A stretch of 64,000 bases of DNA from Emmonsiellopsis sp. PD_33. Taxonomy: Eukaryota > Ascomycota > Eurotiomycetes > Onygenales > Ajellomycetaceae. The notes below the pieces were generated by a model. It was not told the DNA's origin. It did no database searches and saw only the letters and a program-made list of their open reading frames with translations. Location: positions 95,350 through 159,349 of the forward strand of contig JANTQF010000051.1 in NCBI GenBank assembly GCA_032988165.1, read 5' to 3'. Made by a program: the position numbers and the translations under genes. Shown one piece after another: positions 1 to 12,814 of the stretch. Positions within the stretch are counted from its first letter, which is position 1. Each line of letters begins with the position of its first letter.

Positions 1-1130
1 TAGTCTCCTTAAGGGACAATTTGATGCCAGCATGATCATTACTTGCAAGACAAGCAAGAGAACAGCCTTCATCCTAGGATGCTAGAATTGAGATGCAGAA
101 TCCTGGGCCAAGCTATTTATTAAGTAATTAGTGATAGGTGACTGGAGCATATCATCTTGCATCATTTCAGATAGAGACAAGAAGTTTCTCAGTAATTTCT
201 GAGCAATAATCTTCAAGTCTCTAGGGATAGATCTTCTCTACACTATAGCTTATTACCTCTAAGCAGATGATCAATCAGAGATTACAAATCAAATATATGA
301 GATTACCCTCCAATATATAATTACAGCCCTGGAAGATTCATGGTAATGAGAGGACTCAGCCCTCTTACTTCAAGCACTCTTCAACAGTGCTATGATGTCA
401 GTAACAGGGATATCCCCTTACTAATATATGTATGACTAGAAGCTTAAAATGCTACTCCAGCTAGTACAGATATTTCAAAATTAAAGTCCTCAGGATTTCT
501 CCAGCTATCTTGATGTGAATGAGGCACTCCACACAGCAGTAGTATTTATAAAGAAGTACTACAATAAGAAGCATACTTTAAGGTTCTTTGCTACAGGTGA
601 CAAGGTACTCCTCTGAATTAGTAAAGGATATGATACACCACTACTTCAGGCTTATGGCAAGTTTACCTCTTAATATACAGGCCTCTTTATAATTCACTAC
701 TAAGTTAGTAGCCTTATCTACCTTCTAGACCTTCCAGCACACTTCTGCATACACTCTGTGATTTCCATTGCCCATCTGGAACCTACCCTACAGGAGGAAG
801 ACCTCTTTGGGTGCACTCTACTGACACTAGGCCCTGTCATGATGAAAGGAGATTCAGATGAATGAAAATCATATGAGATAGAAAAAATAATGATAAAATA
901 GATAAAGACTCTTAAATGCAGTAATAAGATTAAATACCTCATAAGGTAGAAGAGCTATGGCCCAGAAGAAGATAGATGATACCTGAAGCACACTTTTCAA
1001 AAGGCAAAGAAGCTTATATAATAATATGAGCATGACTGGGAAGAATCTATGTTGCCAATAAGACTGTGATGAGGCTGTCCTGCAAAAGCAGTAGCTTAGC
1101 CTTCCAAAAAACCTGAAAGAACCCCAAAAG
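1..1130 (+). pseudogene. Ty3/gypsy pol remnant: integrase C-terminal part plus chromodomain-like end
   Basis: Reading through the stops, positions 150-240 give an integrase motif of the type RIISDRDKKFLS followed by a stop where Trp is expected, then a degraded tyrosine/glutamine-rich YHPQTDGQSE-like block around 250-290. Positions 540-620 match the segment before the chromodomain in the other gypsy element (a KKYYNKKH..F..GDKVLL pattern). Around 950-985 a YGPEEDRW-like chromodomain end is visible. In Ty3/gypsy chromoviruses the integrase joins the cDNA to host DNA and the chromodomain steers it to chromatin. Here the frame is broken by many nonsense codons and cannot be functional. Confidence 0.65.
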
Positions 1131-1731
1131 TGCTTTAATATTTATAGAATATAAATTAGAAAGAAAATATATAATTACTAGCTATAGAGATTTCATACCT
1201 CTACATGATATTAACATCTTTGTTGCCTGATTAAGTCCTTTGTTTCATGGAATCTCTATTGCCTCATTGTTGCACTAGCTTGTATAGATAGTACCCCTAT
1301 GTACCCACACATTCACATTCATAATGGCATTATCCCACTAGTCTGCTCAAATTCTAATATATATTTCCTTATTGTTATTCTACATCCTACTATTTGCTGA
1401 TATATTTGCTGTACACTCCCATCATCTTGATTATATTCACTACATGTAATGATCCTACTGAGGAATTTACTGAAAGTCATAAACTTTTCATGGTGAATAT
1501 CATCCCTACAATGAAATATGAAATAAACATTTACTAAATGTAAGAACTTCTCATGACATCAAGAGACTCAGCCTTCAAAATCTATAGATATTCACAATTA
1601 TTGCCATGGCAAGTTCACTGACAACACTTCACCAATCCTATATATATATAATCTATCTAAAACTACCCCTTCTTACTTCTACCTACTCATACTTGTACAT
1701 CTACTTTCATGCCATAAGACACAAAGTCACC

Positions 1732-4548
1732 ATGGCACCCTGCAGTGATAAAGATGACAGTAAAGACAGAGTTAAGAAGGCTAAAGATAAAAATACCTCT
1801 ACATCTAAAATCATAAAGTAATATGAACCTACTAGTGCACTTCTTACACCAGCAAAAACCCCCAGAAAGAGACATTAAATACTTCAGGCAACTACTAACT
1901 CTCCAGCCAGCATGATGAACCTCATAGACCTCAACATTAGCAACAGCTTCTTTGTGGGCAGAGCTGGCAACATAAAGAGGAAATAAAGAATGATAAATGA
2001 GGAGGCAGATGAGGAGCAAGCAAAATAGACACTTAAGACTTTAGATTACTCAGATTGAGAAATAGATATACTCATTATAGACATGAAATATTATAGATTC
2101 CTCATCACAATTATCAATATAATGTCAGTTCTGGCTCTACAAATCATCATTACTAGCCTGAAAGATTAGAGATGCAGTTAAATACTTCATAACAACAGAC
2201 TAGTTCCCCAACTGAAAGATTATGAAGCAAGACAGGCTGAGAAAGAAAATGCAACTCTGGCACCCTTTATTACTAGAAATTCCTTATGATTTTTGATTCT
2301 AAAGATACATGTAGACCCAGGAAAGGGCTGGAACTTTTAAGACCCTGAGCTGAAAGAACCCCTGCTGAAGCCTCAAGTGGAATACCTGAAGATTAAGATT
2401 GGAATAATAATTAACAGAATTAAAGACAAATAAAATAAGAATAATAAGACTGATGACATGAAAATAATTAATAATACAAATAAATCTATCTTCCTCCAAA
2501 ATACCTTCCACAATCTAGGTTATAAAGCATGTGATTTCCTCAGAAAACACCTTAGTAAGAGTAAGATCAGATATAATAATGTATATACAACCAGAAAAGC
2601 ATGCCAGCAAGCTGTGCTGAACATTCAAAGTAGATACAAGACAGACAAGCATATCATAAACAAGGAGTAGTATGTATACCTATAGGATTAGAGAGCTACA
2701 GTGCAAAACTGGGAAATTAATGTTCTACTAAATAAATGGGAATGCCAGAACACCATAATCTTCCTATCAGATATGACTGAGCAAGATATTACAAACACCA
2801 TAAATGACCTCTACTGCTAGAACTATTAGGAGTAAATCAAGTAAACTCAATCCTTTTACATTAGACATCCTTCCACAATGTACATCCCAGCTCAGAGACT
2901 TAACCATATAGAGGCTGAGGTCCTTAAACACTTATGAAATAACAATTAGGTTATGACTGATGGACTGGCAGATATATCAGAGAATGCTAGTAATGAAGGG
3001 CATGTCAGTGATAACAACTCTATTAGTATTAGTACCCCCTTGGACAACTGCTAGACTTGCAATGAAACTCCATCCCTGCAACTAGAGAGCCACAAAACTG
3101 TCATAGAGACTTTAATAGTTATCATGGAGACTCTCATACTATATATCACTAAGGGAAGCAAGAAAGCAGTTCAACATGTCATGACCCTATACAATATGGA
3201 AGTATGGTTAGCATGTAATGTGATAGATGACTGGAAATCCACAGGCACTCTATACAATGAGATGACTACTGTAAGCAACCAGGAACTGTGCTGTATAGCC
3301 AAAGACATTATGGAACAACAAAGGAAATGACTTAATAATCTCACAGAGGATATCTATATGATTGGGACCTCTGATGCTATCAATAAAGATGTGTGCATCT
3401 ATGAAGATGCTATTAAACACATTATGAAACTATAGTAGCTGAAGCAACATGAGGTAGAGGTCATAGCTAAAACACTACATACATCTAGCACTATATTCTA
3501 TAATATGTTTGGTATGATGAATGGGCAACTGTAAAGGGCCCTACAGAAACTTGATGATGCTGATGCTGATAATATCTTTAAGCTTCAGAGTTAACAGTCT
3601 GACCAGAAGAAGCCTAGTAATGAAATTCAAGGAGTCCTGCCTAGCCTTCCCCTCATACAGGAGATTCTGTGGATGTACCCTCCTGAAGCTAAACAAGCAG
3701 TTAAGGTAATTATCATGTCAGGTAATATACAGCTCAAAAAAGCTGTAAATCTTGTTCAGTGATGAATCAATCTGGGTGTTTCATACAACCATATTGTGTC
3801 TATAGATATTGATATCAGATAGAAAGTAATAAAAAACCTCATTAACTATCAAGAAGCAGCAGGAGAAACTGTAGCTCAGTAAGAGAAGATTTTACTAGAG
3901 AGCCTCAAGGCTGATAAAGATTGCACACAAGTAGTATGACATATAGCTTGGCTGTGTAAAATCAGTAATGATGATATAAACACCCTGATAGATTACTGAA
4001 ATGAGAAAGGAGTGCCATTCCATACAATTAAAAAGATGATAACACAGTAAATCAGATAGGAGATTGAGTGGCTGCAGAAACCAGTAATAATATCAGAAAA
4101 ACTCTTAGATGTACTAGATAATCTTAAGGTAGCACTATGACTAATGTATCTGTGCAACACTGGACCTGTAGATGCCATGACAATACTGGACAAGTAGTCT
4201 AGCACAGAAATGCAATATGGTAATATGTGAGGTCTGCTCAATGAAGAATTGCATATAGCTATTAATGGACTCACCAGGTACACCCATAATCACTCAATTA
4301 AGTCTGCACTAACCCTATTTGCCAGCCTTAAGGCTCTTAACACAGCCCTCCAGAAAGATGCCACACTTGCCTACACCCATGCTATATAACAGCTCATCAA
4401 ACTGCTTGGTGTTGAAGAAAAGGAAGCAAAGGAGATCCTTATAGTTGCCAAGAGATGTGGAATACCCTACTATGAGGTGTGCTGTATGAATGAAGACTGC
4501 CTTGAGGAGAACCTGAGAGGATTTATTATAGAGGAGAAGTAGCAATAA
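1732..4548 (+). pseudogene. Decayed accessory ORF downstream of gypsy pol (about 939 codons, function unknown)
   Basis: One reading frame (frame 1) stays coherent from an ATG at 1,732 (MAPCSDKDDSKDR...) to stops at 4,540-4,548. It is interrupted only by stop codons that transitions can explain (TGA, TAG, TAA where Trp, Arg or Gln would fit), and I see no frameshift. Open pieces lie at 1,732-1,821, 2,458-2,670 and 3,124-3,330. The N-terminus is Lys/Asp-rich and later parts look helical and charged. A block at about 2,250-2,340 (APFI..N.L*F..LKI...PGKGWNF) resembles a block at 13,500-13,590 in the second ORF of the other gypsy element (API...N.L*F..LKI....KGWDF). I do not recognise the family. 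It could be an env-like, gag-like or captured host-derived ORF. Confidence 0.5.
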
Positions 4549-4657
4549 AAGCTGACATCATGGACACCCCTGAGTCTCCATACTCTACAACAACTCAGCT
4601 ATGGAGTGTGGAGACCATCATGGGGATAGGGAGTAAGGTTTTCTTTTTCACTTGGCA

Positions 4658-4907
4658 TGTTGTTCACTATTATGTTATGCATTATAAGATCCCATGTTTC
4701 ATTTGTTGGCTCTACAATTCTGCATGTAACTACCACAATGAGGGCATTGTGTGCCTTTCTGAAAGGGGCCACTTGTTATGTGTGCATGCTCCATGCCATG
4801 GAATATCCATGGTGCTTAGTTACTTACATAGCTTAGTCAGGCCCTGTGGTATAAATAGCTATAGATAGCCCAGGAATGTAGTAAATACAACCTTATTCTA
4901 CACAACA
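4658..4907 (+). repeat. Candidate 3' LTR of the left gypsy element
   Basis: A 250-bp segment begins TGTTGT and ends ACAACA, short inverted termini of the TG...CA type used by LTRs. It contains a TATA-like motif (TATAAATA, about 4,850) in the position expected for an LTR promoter and lies just after the long accessory ORF. No second copy is visible because the 5' end of the element is outside the window, so this remains a candidate. Confidence 0.35.
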
Positions 4908-5496
4908 TTTTGATCTTAAGTTATCCCAATTACAATATACTATAAGCATCATATTATATATAGATATTACAGTGTAAAAGCTAATAAGAAATATATCTCT
5001 TCATGAAATAGATAGCTAGGGTACTATAAAACACATAATAGTTCTAATAAAAATAAATTATAATTATTGCATTATAGACATTATAAATGTAATATCTGAA
5101 TAGAGATGTATCTAGCTATAGAATATTAAATATCTAAGATATTATAATACAGATTGTAGAAACACATCATACTATATATTATAATAGAATTATAATATAG
5201 ATGTTAAATAGAAATATATATATATAGATAGTAAAAGAAAGGTATCCATTTAACTTTCTATTATTAAGAAGCTGAATAAGTAGAAACTCTTACTAATGAG
5301 TATACTAGATATTACTATACTCTATTTAGATATCTTCTCTAGAATATGAAATGAAATTCAATCAGGTGTCCATGAGTACCCAGGGGACCTATTAGAGGCC
5401 TGGGAATAATAGGAATAGCTGAGAAATAAAGATAGAAAGTAGTGGTGAGTATAGTATAGCTAGATTATGCCAACCCATAGATGAGCCCCATGTGTG
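4908..5496. other. AT-rich spacer between two gypsy elements
   Basis: This stretch is very rich in TATA-type strings (for example 5,210-5,230) and has no coding signature. It ends at the GCAAC target duplication of the next element. It may be decayed host DNA or older transposon debris; nothing specific can be supported. Confidence 0.6.
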
Positions 5497-5501
5497 GCAA
5501 C

Positions 5502-5662
5502 TGCTACACAGAAGCTCTGCACCTCCTCATATCCTCCTACTCATGCTCCTTAGCTTAGATTAGTTAGCCTGACTGATGACATCTATGTCATGAAGCTTCC
5601 AGAGACTTAGAAGAATCAAGCCTTTTACTATGATCTTAATAATGCACAGTGTTCTTATTATA
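5502..5662 (+). repeat. 5' LTR of the 9.1-kb gypsy element
   Basis: It begins TGCTACACAG and ends TTATTATA (TTGTTACA in the 3' copy, which keeps the canonical CA end). It is the same length as the 3' LTR and is directly preceded by GCAAC, the target duplication. Confidence 0.88.
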
Positions 5663-5703
5663 ATTGATAGCATATCTTGAGTTTCAATGGGTTATCTGAA
5701 GAA

Positions 5704-8700
5704 ATGAATCTAACCCTCTGTGAGCCTCTACTAGGAAATCTACCCCTCACCTTTAATGATAGACTCTATGGGATGTTTGTGAGCCTTACAGTTGAAACCA
5801 TCTGACTAGCTCACCACCTAATCTCATATGTGACTAATGATGGTCCTTATGTTTGCATAGTGAGCTAAGATGTTCTTCAAGTAGCTAAGTATATAACCTC
5901 TGCTGTGGAATACCCAGAGGCCCTGTTGAAGTTGAATACTCTACTTATGAGCTAAGTCTAAACTTGCAGTGCTAGTATAGAGATAGAGAGCTAAGATGTG
6001 ATGGAACTTCTAGCATACCTAGTGAATTAAATGATTGATAAAGTATCTTTCTGAAGTAATATTAAATAGTTCATGCATGATATGAAATCACTACTGAATG
6101 ACCCTAATTACTTAGCTTTTATATGATTGCATATACTCTCTATGCTCTCATCTGAGTCCTCTGAATTATCATAATAGCCCTTGGTCCTACCCTTGACTAA
6201 GCAAACAATAATAAACAAGCAGATAATGGCTTTAGAGATAGAAGTCCTAATGAATAATCCAGAAGAAACTATAATAAATATGGTGATGAATACTCTGTAT
6301 CCTCCTGATGCTTACCTTAAGACTGTTCAGAAGTTGAATCTAATTGCCTATTTAAGTAATCTATAACTTAGACTTCTGATATAGAATGCTGAGACATCTG
6401 TGACTATCTTAAAGTTAGCTTAGAGTTTAAAATAAATAAACTCAGCTTCTTACTCTTCTTTTCCCCTCTCTTCTGTGTCTCTCCCATCTTCCTTTTTACC
6501 CTCATCTATGATGTCAAACATGAGATTCACTGTTCAAGATGCTAATGATGACACTCAACTGATAGAAGTTTCATGATGTTAGAGTTCATCCTCTATTATA
6601 TTATCAGTAATCAACTAACTCTGAGATTATCTATTTAGATAGAATGACTAATTGTCTCAGCAAAATACTTATATTTACTGGGCTGATAATTCTGACCTAA
6701 TATATCTATCAAGAAAACATCTAGTTAGACTAATTAAGTCATCAAGCAGAATGGCTAATGATAATGCTAATATACTCACTACTGATAATATTGTTACCCT
6801 AGCTGCACTGATAAATAATAATAGTTTATCTGCTGAGTAGATATATATCATTGCTCAACTAGTCTGAGAATAGCTTTATAAGACTCTCACTGAGTTAGGA
6901 GTTAGCATGCTATATCAGTAAATGCCTAATGAGGATAATCATTAACCCCCTCTCAGCTGAGACAATGAAGGCCTAGAAGAATCAGCCTGTAGATGTAGTG
7001 CTAGCTCAGCACTCAGCCATCAGACTTAAAATAGTCAAGGAAGCTAATATACTCTATATATATTCAATGCCTCATGGAAGGTGATAGATATTGGGATCTT
7101 CTGACCAGATGCTACTGAATTTAATGACATTTGAAATAAAAATCATAGGATCTACTACTAAGATGTCTTCTTCTTTACTGCCTGTATCAAAGTGATAGCA
7201 CAATCAAGGGATGTGATGATTATCAAACAGGACTTACTGATCTATTTCTGTGGTGCAGTCAACATATAATAGATTTCAGAAGTATTAGATGTAATCAGAT
7301 ATAGCCTTCTAAACTACCTAGATGGTGTAATGTAAATTTGCAAAGCTCTGAAGATGTAATTTAGAATAGCATCTAGTAAGTTCCTTGATAAGTTTAATAA
7401 GATGTACTACATAGTATAGAATGCCTGGAATAGCTATAGTATTATAGTATTTACAGCTGAGCTGATCCATGCAGCTAAACACTGCAGCTACAGTGATAAT
7501 AAGAATGTGTTAGTCTTACACCTATGGAAGCATCTTGACCTGCCTCTATGCCTTATGGTGGATGAATCTGACCCTGAAATAACTGTGGAAAAGTTTGTTG
7601 CTCTCTTAGTCAAGAAGCAATGCAACTGGGAGGATAAGTACTGCTGAAATAACTATTATGAGTATAATCAGCCTGTTAAAGATGCTTATTAACCATGGAA
7701 CTTCCAGAGTGGAAGGGATGGCTATAGCTCATAGGAATGATATACTTATAATGACTACCAGGATAATAGGCCTAATCAGAACAAGAAACCCCAGGGTGAA
7801 GTCAGGCTTAATAATCAGAACTGCTGAAATGATGACTAATACCCTAATAGCTACTATAACTAGAATAATTAATACTATTAGAATTATTAGAATAATAATT
7901 ATAATAATAATTACTAATGTTGGGATAACAACAACTTCTAATGACAGAACAACTATGAAAATACTGACTATTAAAGGTGTAATGTATGGGTAAACTGGGC
8001 TGATGATCAACAGGAAGATAATTAATAAAATAATCAAGATAATGTAGATCAGCAGGATGATGATCTCTGTGAAGAGACTAATGACTACTTAATCTTTAAT
8101 GATGAATATGATGCTTTTAACTGTCTGAACTGTGATATGATCTTTATGTTCAACAATTAATTACATAATCATGTTATGAAGTATCATGTGAATGAGGATG
8201 AATCAGTTGCTTGGCATGTTGATATCTTGCTACTAATAATCTCATTTAGAAGGCTATAAATATATGCTTCAGATAGAATGACTTTCTAGTTTTAGTATTA
8301 TATCATAATGAAGGTGTTTATCATGAAGTCTAATATGATGGATGATGTATATTTAGATAGTGGATGCACTATAATGCTTATTGACTGTGACTAGCTCAAG
8401 TAGTAAGATCTGGAAGTCAAGATAATTCAATTTAAGCCTGTAATAGTATGGGGTATTAGTAAAGAATTAGTTTCATCAGAGATTATAATAATCCCACTTC
8501 ATATGCTGGTAATACTATCATCTAAAAAGCCCATGATTGCCTGACTCTTCATTGAAGCTCACATTGTTGATAACCTGTGAGTAAAGCTACTTATAGAGGT
8601 AGATAATCTTGAACCAGAGGATCTGGTTCTGGATTTTCTGAGCTGAAAGGTCTAACTGACATGGTGTTGTAATGCAGCTGTTGATCTCACCTTAACTCTA

Positions 8701-11700
8701 AAGCTAAACTATCAGGTAAACCAGCCCCTATATGCTACCACTGGTGTTATAGTGCCACCTGGGGTGGAAGTGAGGATCCCTATTTGCACCTGAGGAAAGA
8801 TAGAGCTTCTAGAGGATAGGAACTATCTATTTGAACTGTCTAACCTGCAGCTCATATTCTATGTGCATGCTATGAATCACATGTTATTATTTGTTCAAGT
8901 AAGGAATGACAGTGAGAAGCCTGTCTGCATCTCATGTTATTTGAAGTTGAGGACCCTGCAAGAGATAGAATTCACAGATGGATTTCATATGGCAGATAAA
9001 GTGGTGATGCTAGTGACTATAAAGAACCTAGCTTACAACTATCAGTAGATAAAGATCATATAGAATGGTATGAATGAGATCATACTAGATAATAAGGTAA
9101 CTATATATTATAAGGATGATGAAATAAAGGAGATTTTCATAGATCTCATCAAGAAATACAGTGATATTTTCACTGATCATGGAGGATTTACTGACATTCC
9201 ACAAGAGGAATGGATGAGAGTACTGCTCAAATAAGAGGCTATCCTACCTAAGACAGTGAAAATATACCTAGTAGGTCCAGAGGACTGCAAGTATATAGAT
9301 AACATGTTTAATAAGCTATACACTCAAGGGAGAATAAGCTGGATAAAAACACACACCTACTCAGTCTACCTGGTATTTGTGATATGATAGATAACATACT
9401 ATGAGGGAAAACCCATGAGAAAGGAATGAGTTGTAGTTGACCTTTAAATCCTCAATAAGACTACAGAGCCTGATGTGTATTCAGCCCTGCTATAAATAGA
9501 TATTCTACATGAGCTGAAAAGAATGTGATATATTACTGTAGGAAATGTGATGAGTTTTTTCTACCATTAGTGTTCTCACCTAGATGATAGGATCAAGATG
9601 GTGGTTGTTATGTATTGAGGACAGAAGATCTTTAATGTTATAATAATAGAATATATCAATTTAGTACTATATGTTCAATGATAGATTGATAGGCACCTAA
9701 TGGACCTTAAGGAATTTGTGTGAGTCTATATTGATGACCTGGTAGTGTATTTGCAGACATGGAAACACCATGTTGTCTACTTATGCAAGCTCTTTCAGTA
9801 ACTATGAGACCTGAGGATAGTACTTAACCTGAAGAAAACTTATGTTGGATTTCCCTCTATATGTCTCTTAGGCTAGCATATATCAGGCCTAGGTTTGTCT
9901 GTTGATGAAGAGAAGCTTAAGGTACTTGCTAAAATAAAGTTCCCTATAAAGCTAGTGTATCTTGAGAAATATCTAGAATTAACCAGCTGGCTATACCAGT
10001 ACATCCTGTGGTATACCCATGTTGCAGACCCACTACAGAAATGGAAGATAGAATTACTTAAGGCTAAACTGATGATGGGTGTTAAGTGTATAGCCTACAT
10101 GATGATAATGAAGATAGATGAAATGATCATAAAATATATGATATTTAAAGTAATATAGGAGATTTTCTGCACCTGATCCTTTCTGATATATGCTAACAAT
10201 CAGTAAGTATTATTCATTGATGTAGATGTGTCAATTGAATGAGAATTCAGTGTTATAGTATTCCATGTTAAGGATAGCTAGCTACCCTTGAAGATGGGAG
10301 ACTATATGATATCTCTACTATAAAGACTGGTTGAATCAATTCTATTTCTCAGTAAGACTCTCACCCCTGTGGAGAATCATTACTGGCCTACTAAGCTTGA
10401 AATTGCCTGCTTAATATGAGTAGTCTGTAAGGTATAGTATCTGATGAAAGCCTTAATAAAGTATACTATCATCTACACTGACCATGAACTAATATCAGGA
10501 ATACTCAAAGCTACACATCTGAGAATGATAGTAATGAACTGCCAGAATCTATAGTTGATTCAGATAGGTATGTATCTACAACAGTTTTACATCAAAGTAA
10601 TATATAAACCTAGGTAACTACACCTTATACTAGATGTGCTGTCCTGCCTGCCCAGTAGGAACAAGATGATGATGGATGTGAATGAGTTGCTGAAGAAAAT
10701 ACAGGATGCATACCTCACTCATGTGAGAGGAGATGATGATGTCACTACTGATGACAACTATGTAGAGACCCTAGTTGAAATGTCTGATGATTTCTAAAGA
10801 TACCTCAAGAATGGATATTCTAAAGATGTCAAGCTATCTCATGTTGTGGAGATTCTCAAAAGGAACAATGTGGCTAAAGAGTCATCCAAACTCCCATATG
10901 AGCTGACTGATGGCATCCTATATCACACATGTGACAAGATAAAGTGCCTGGTAATCTCAAGAGCTCTACATAAAGAAATCTTTGGCTTGGCCCACACCCT
11001 CAACCACTTAGAATTCAATTAAACCTTAGGAAATCTGCAAGATATGGTGATATACTACTATATGATGGAGTTATAGAAATATATTGAGCACTGCCTCAGC
11101 TATCAAGTCAACTAGATGTTGTGGTACAAGCCTTATGAATAGTACTAACCCATACAGACTGTGAATATACTGCATGACATGATAACCATTAACTTTATAC
11201 TTATATTACTAGATGGTGAATGTGATGTGGTGATATCTATTATGTGTAAGTTCTTCAAATAGATTATAATTATTCCTGAGTGATCTGACTTTGATGTAGA
11301 GGATTGAATAAAAACCCTACTTAACTATTTACTGCTGGCTGACTGGGGAATCCCATGCAGAATCATTTCAGACAGGAACCTCAAGTTTCTCAGTAATCTA
11401 TAGTGAAATCTCTTCAAGTATCTCAAGATTGAGCTCCTCTATTCCATTGTGTACTACCCACAAATAGATGGGCAGAGTGAGAGGATAAATCAAACCATAC
11501 AAATTGTCCTATAACATGCTATCACAGTGATGGGAAACCCATATGACTGGCTATAAATACTACTGACTATTGCCTTTCATCTCAATGCAGCTAAATCCAT
11601 GTTGATGGGACACTCAGTCTATAAGGTCATATATAGAACCATTATCAACTCACCTATCTTAGCATTAATGACAACACCTACAGCACCATGCTTCCATATC

Positions 11701-12242
11701 CAATGAGACATAATCCTAGCACTCAATGAGGCAGCCACAATAGCCAAGGACTATTATAACCAGAAGTATATGCTGTGGAGCTTCCAGGTAGGGGATAAAG
11801 TACTCCTCTACTTATATAAGAGATATGAAATATCAGCTGCAAAGATCTCATGTAAATATAATAATCAATTTACTGGATCATTCAGGATACTTGAGTAAAT
11901 AGGATTGCTTGCATATAAGCTGGAACTACCACACATGATGAAGATCCATCTAGTTATAAGTGTAGTGATACTTGAACCTCTCCTTTAGCAAAGAGACCCC
12001 TATGAATGTTAACATTTAGAACCTCTATCAGTTAAACTGGCAGCAACCAGCAAAAATCCTACATATGAAGTTGAAAAGATAATAGTAAAGAGAACATTAT
12101 ATGGCAGAAACCAGTACCTACTATGATGGAAGGGCTATGGGCTGAAGGATGATTAATAGGTGAATAAGATAGAAGTTGAAGGATTAAAGGAATTAATTGA
12201 GTAGTTTGAGAAGATCTATTAGCTTAGAGTCTTTAAGAGGTA
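5704..12242 (+). pseudogene. Decayed gag-pol polyprotein of the gypsy element
   Basis: Frame 1 is coherent from ATG 5,704 for more than 2,000 codons, broken by stops but with no obvious frameshift, so gag and pol were one ORF. Landmarks in order: an Asn/Asp-rich tract at 7,690-8,090; a C2H2 finger (FNCLNCDMIF...H...H) near 8,118-8,190; a protease motif YLDSGCTIMLID at 8,349-8,384; reverse transcriptase with YIDDLVVY at 9,728-9,751; RNase H motifs near 10,213 (FIDVDVS) and 10,473 (TIYTDHELISG); an integrase His-finger (HTLNHLE) near 10,990 and ISDRNLKFLS near 11,368; and a chromodomain WKGYG motif near 12,128. Frame 1 stays loosely open beyond the chromodomain to about 12,760, so the true end is uncertain. 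Nonsense codons make it inactive. Confidence 0.85.
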
Positions 12243-12814
12243 ATCAAAGGACTGAGTAATAAAGTAACCCTATTTTTGTCATGAGCACATATGATATAAA
12301 GCATGGATTCTCCATAGTATTGAGTGTTTAGAGCTATAAGGAATAGAGATATACTATTAGACTCACTCATATACTATCATTCTGGATACTAATGATGTTG
12401 CTATAGTGATGGATTCACCATAAATATGTGATATCTACCTCTTTATTCACCATAACAACATATTGCATAAAAATAGACATATAAAACTCTTAGACTAACT
12501 CCTACTACTCATATTGACATACAAGTCATGGCACTTTCATACTGCAGATGATGAATGAGTTCTTTTGACCAGCTATCTATAATTACTAGCTTCTAGATAT
12601 AAGTGAACTATCTCTATATATATAAGAATCATACAGTGATCAGACCCCTGACATCACAGATGAGAATGAATAGGAATGAATCTACTAGATTTTACAGCTA
12701 TAATAGATAGCATACTGAGTCTTTCTATACTCATGACTACCACACTACATTGCAGCAGAAAACAGACAAGAAACAAATTATAGGTGCAATGTGTTGCCAG
12801 TAAAATTTAAGATC

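Larger units (their letters stand above)
1..4907 (+). mobile_element. 3' part of a RIP-decayed Ty3/gypsy retrotransposon (left end outside window)
   Basis: The left edge reads as the C-terminal half of a pol gene (integrase core end, then a chromodomain-like segment). A second long decayed reading frame (1,732-4,548) and a candidate 3' LTR (4,658-4,907) follow. The integrase part is clearly related to the element at 5,502-14,592: compare about 150-300 here with 11,360-11,510 there. Its 5' half is not in the window, so target duplications and LTR pairing cannot be checked. Stops are frequent and CpG is practically absent, as expected after RIP. The right boundary is inferred only from the candidate LTR. 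Confidence 0.65.

Noticed and set aside
7658..8037. ORFs of 102-111 codons on both strands over the Asn/Ile-rich tract
   Set aside because: Shadows of the repetitive Asn-rich part of gag in the correct frame.
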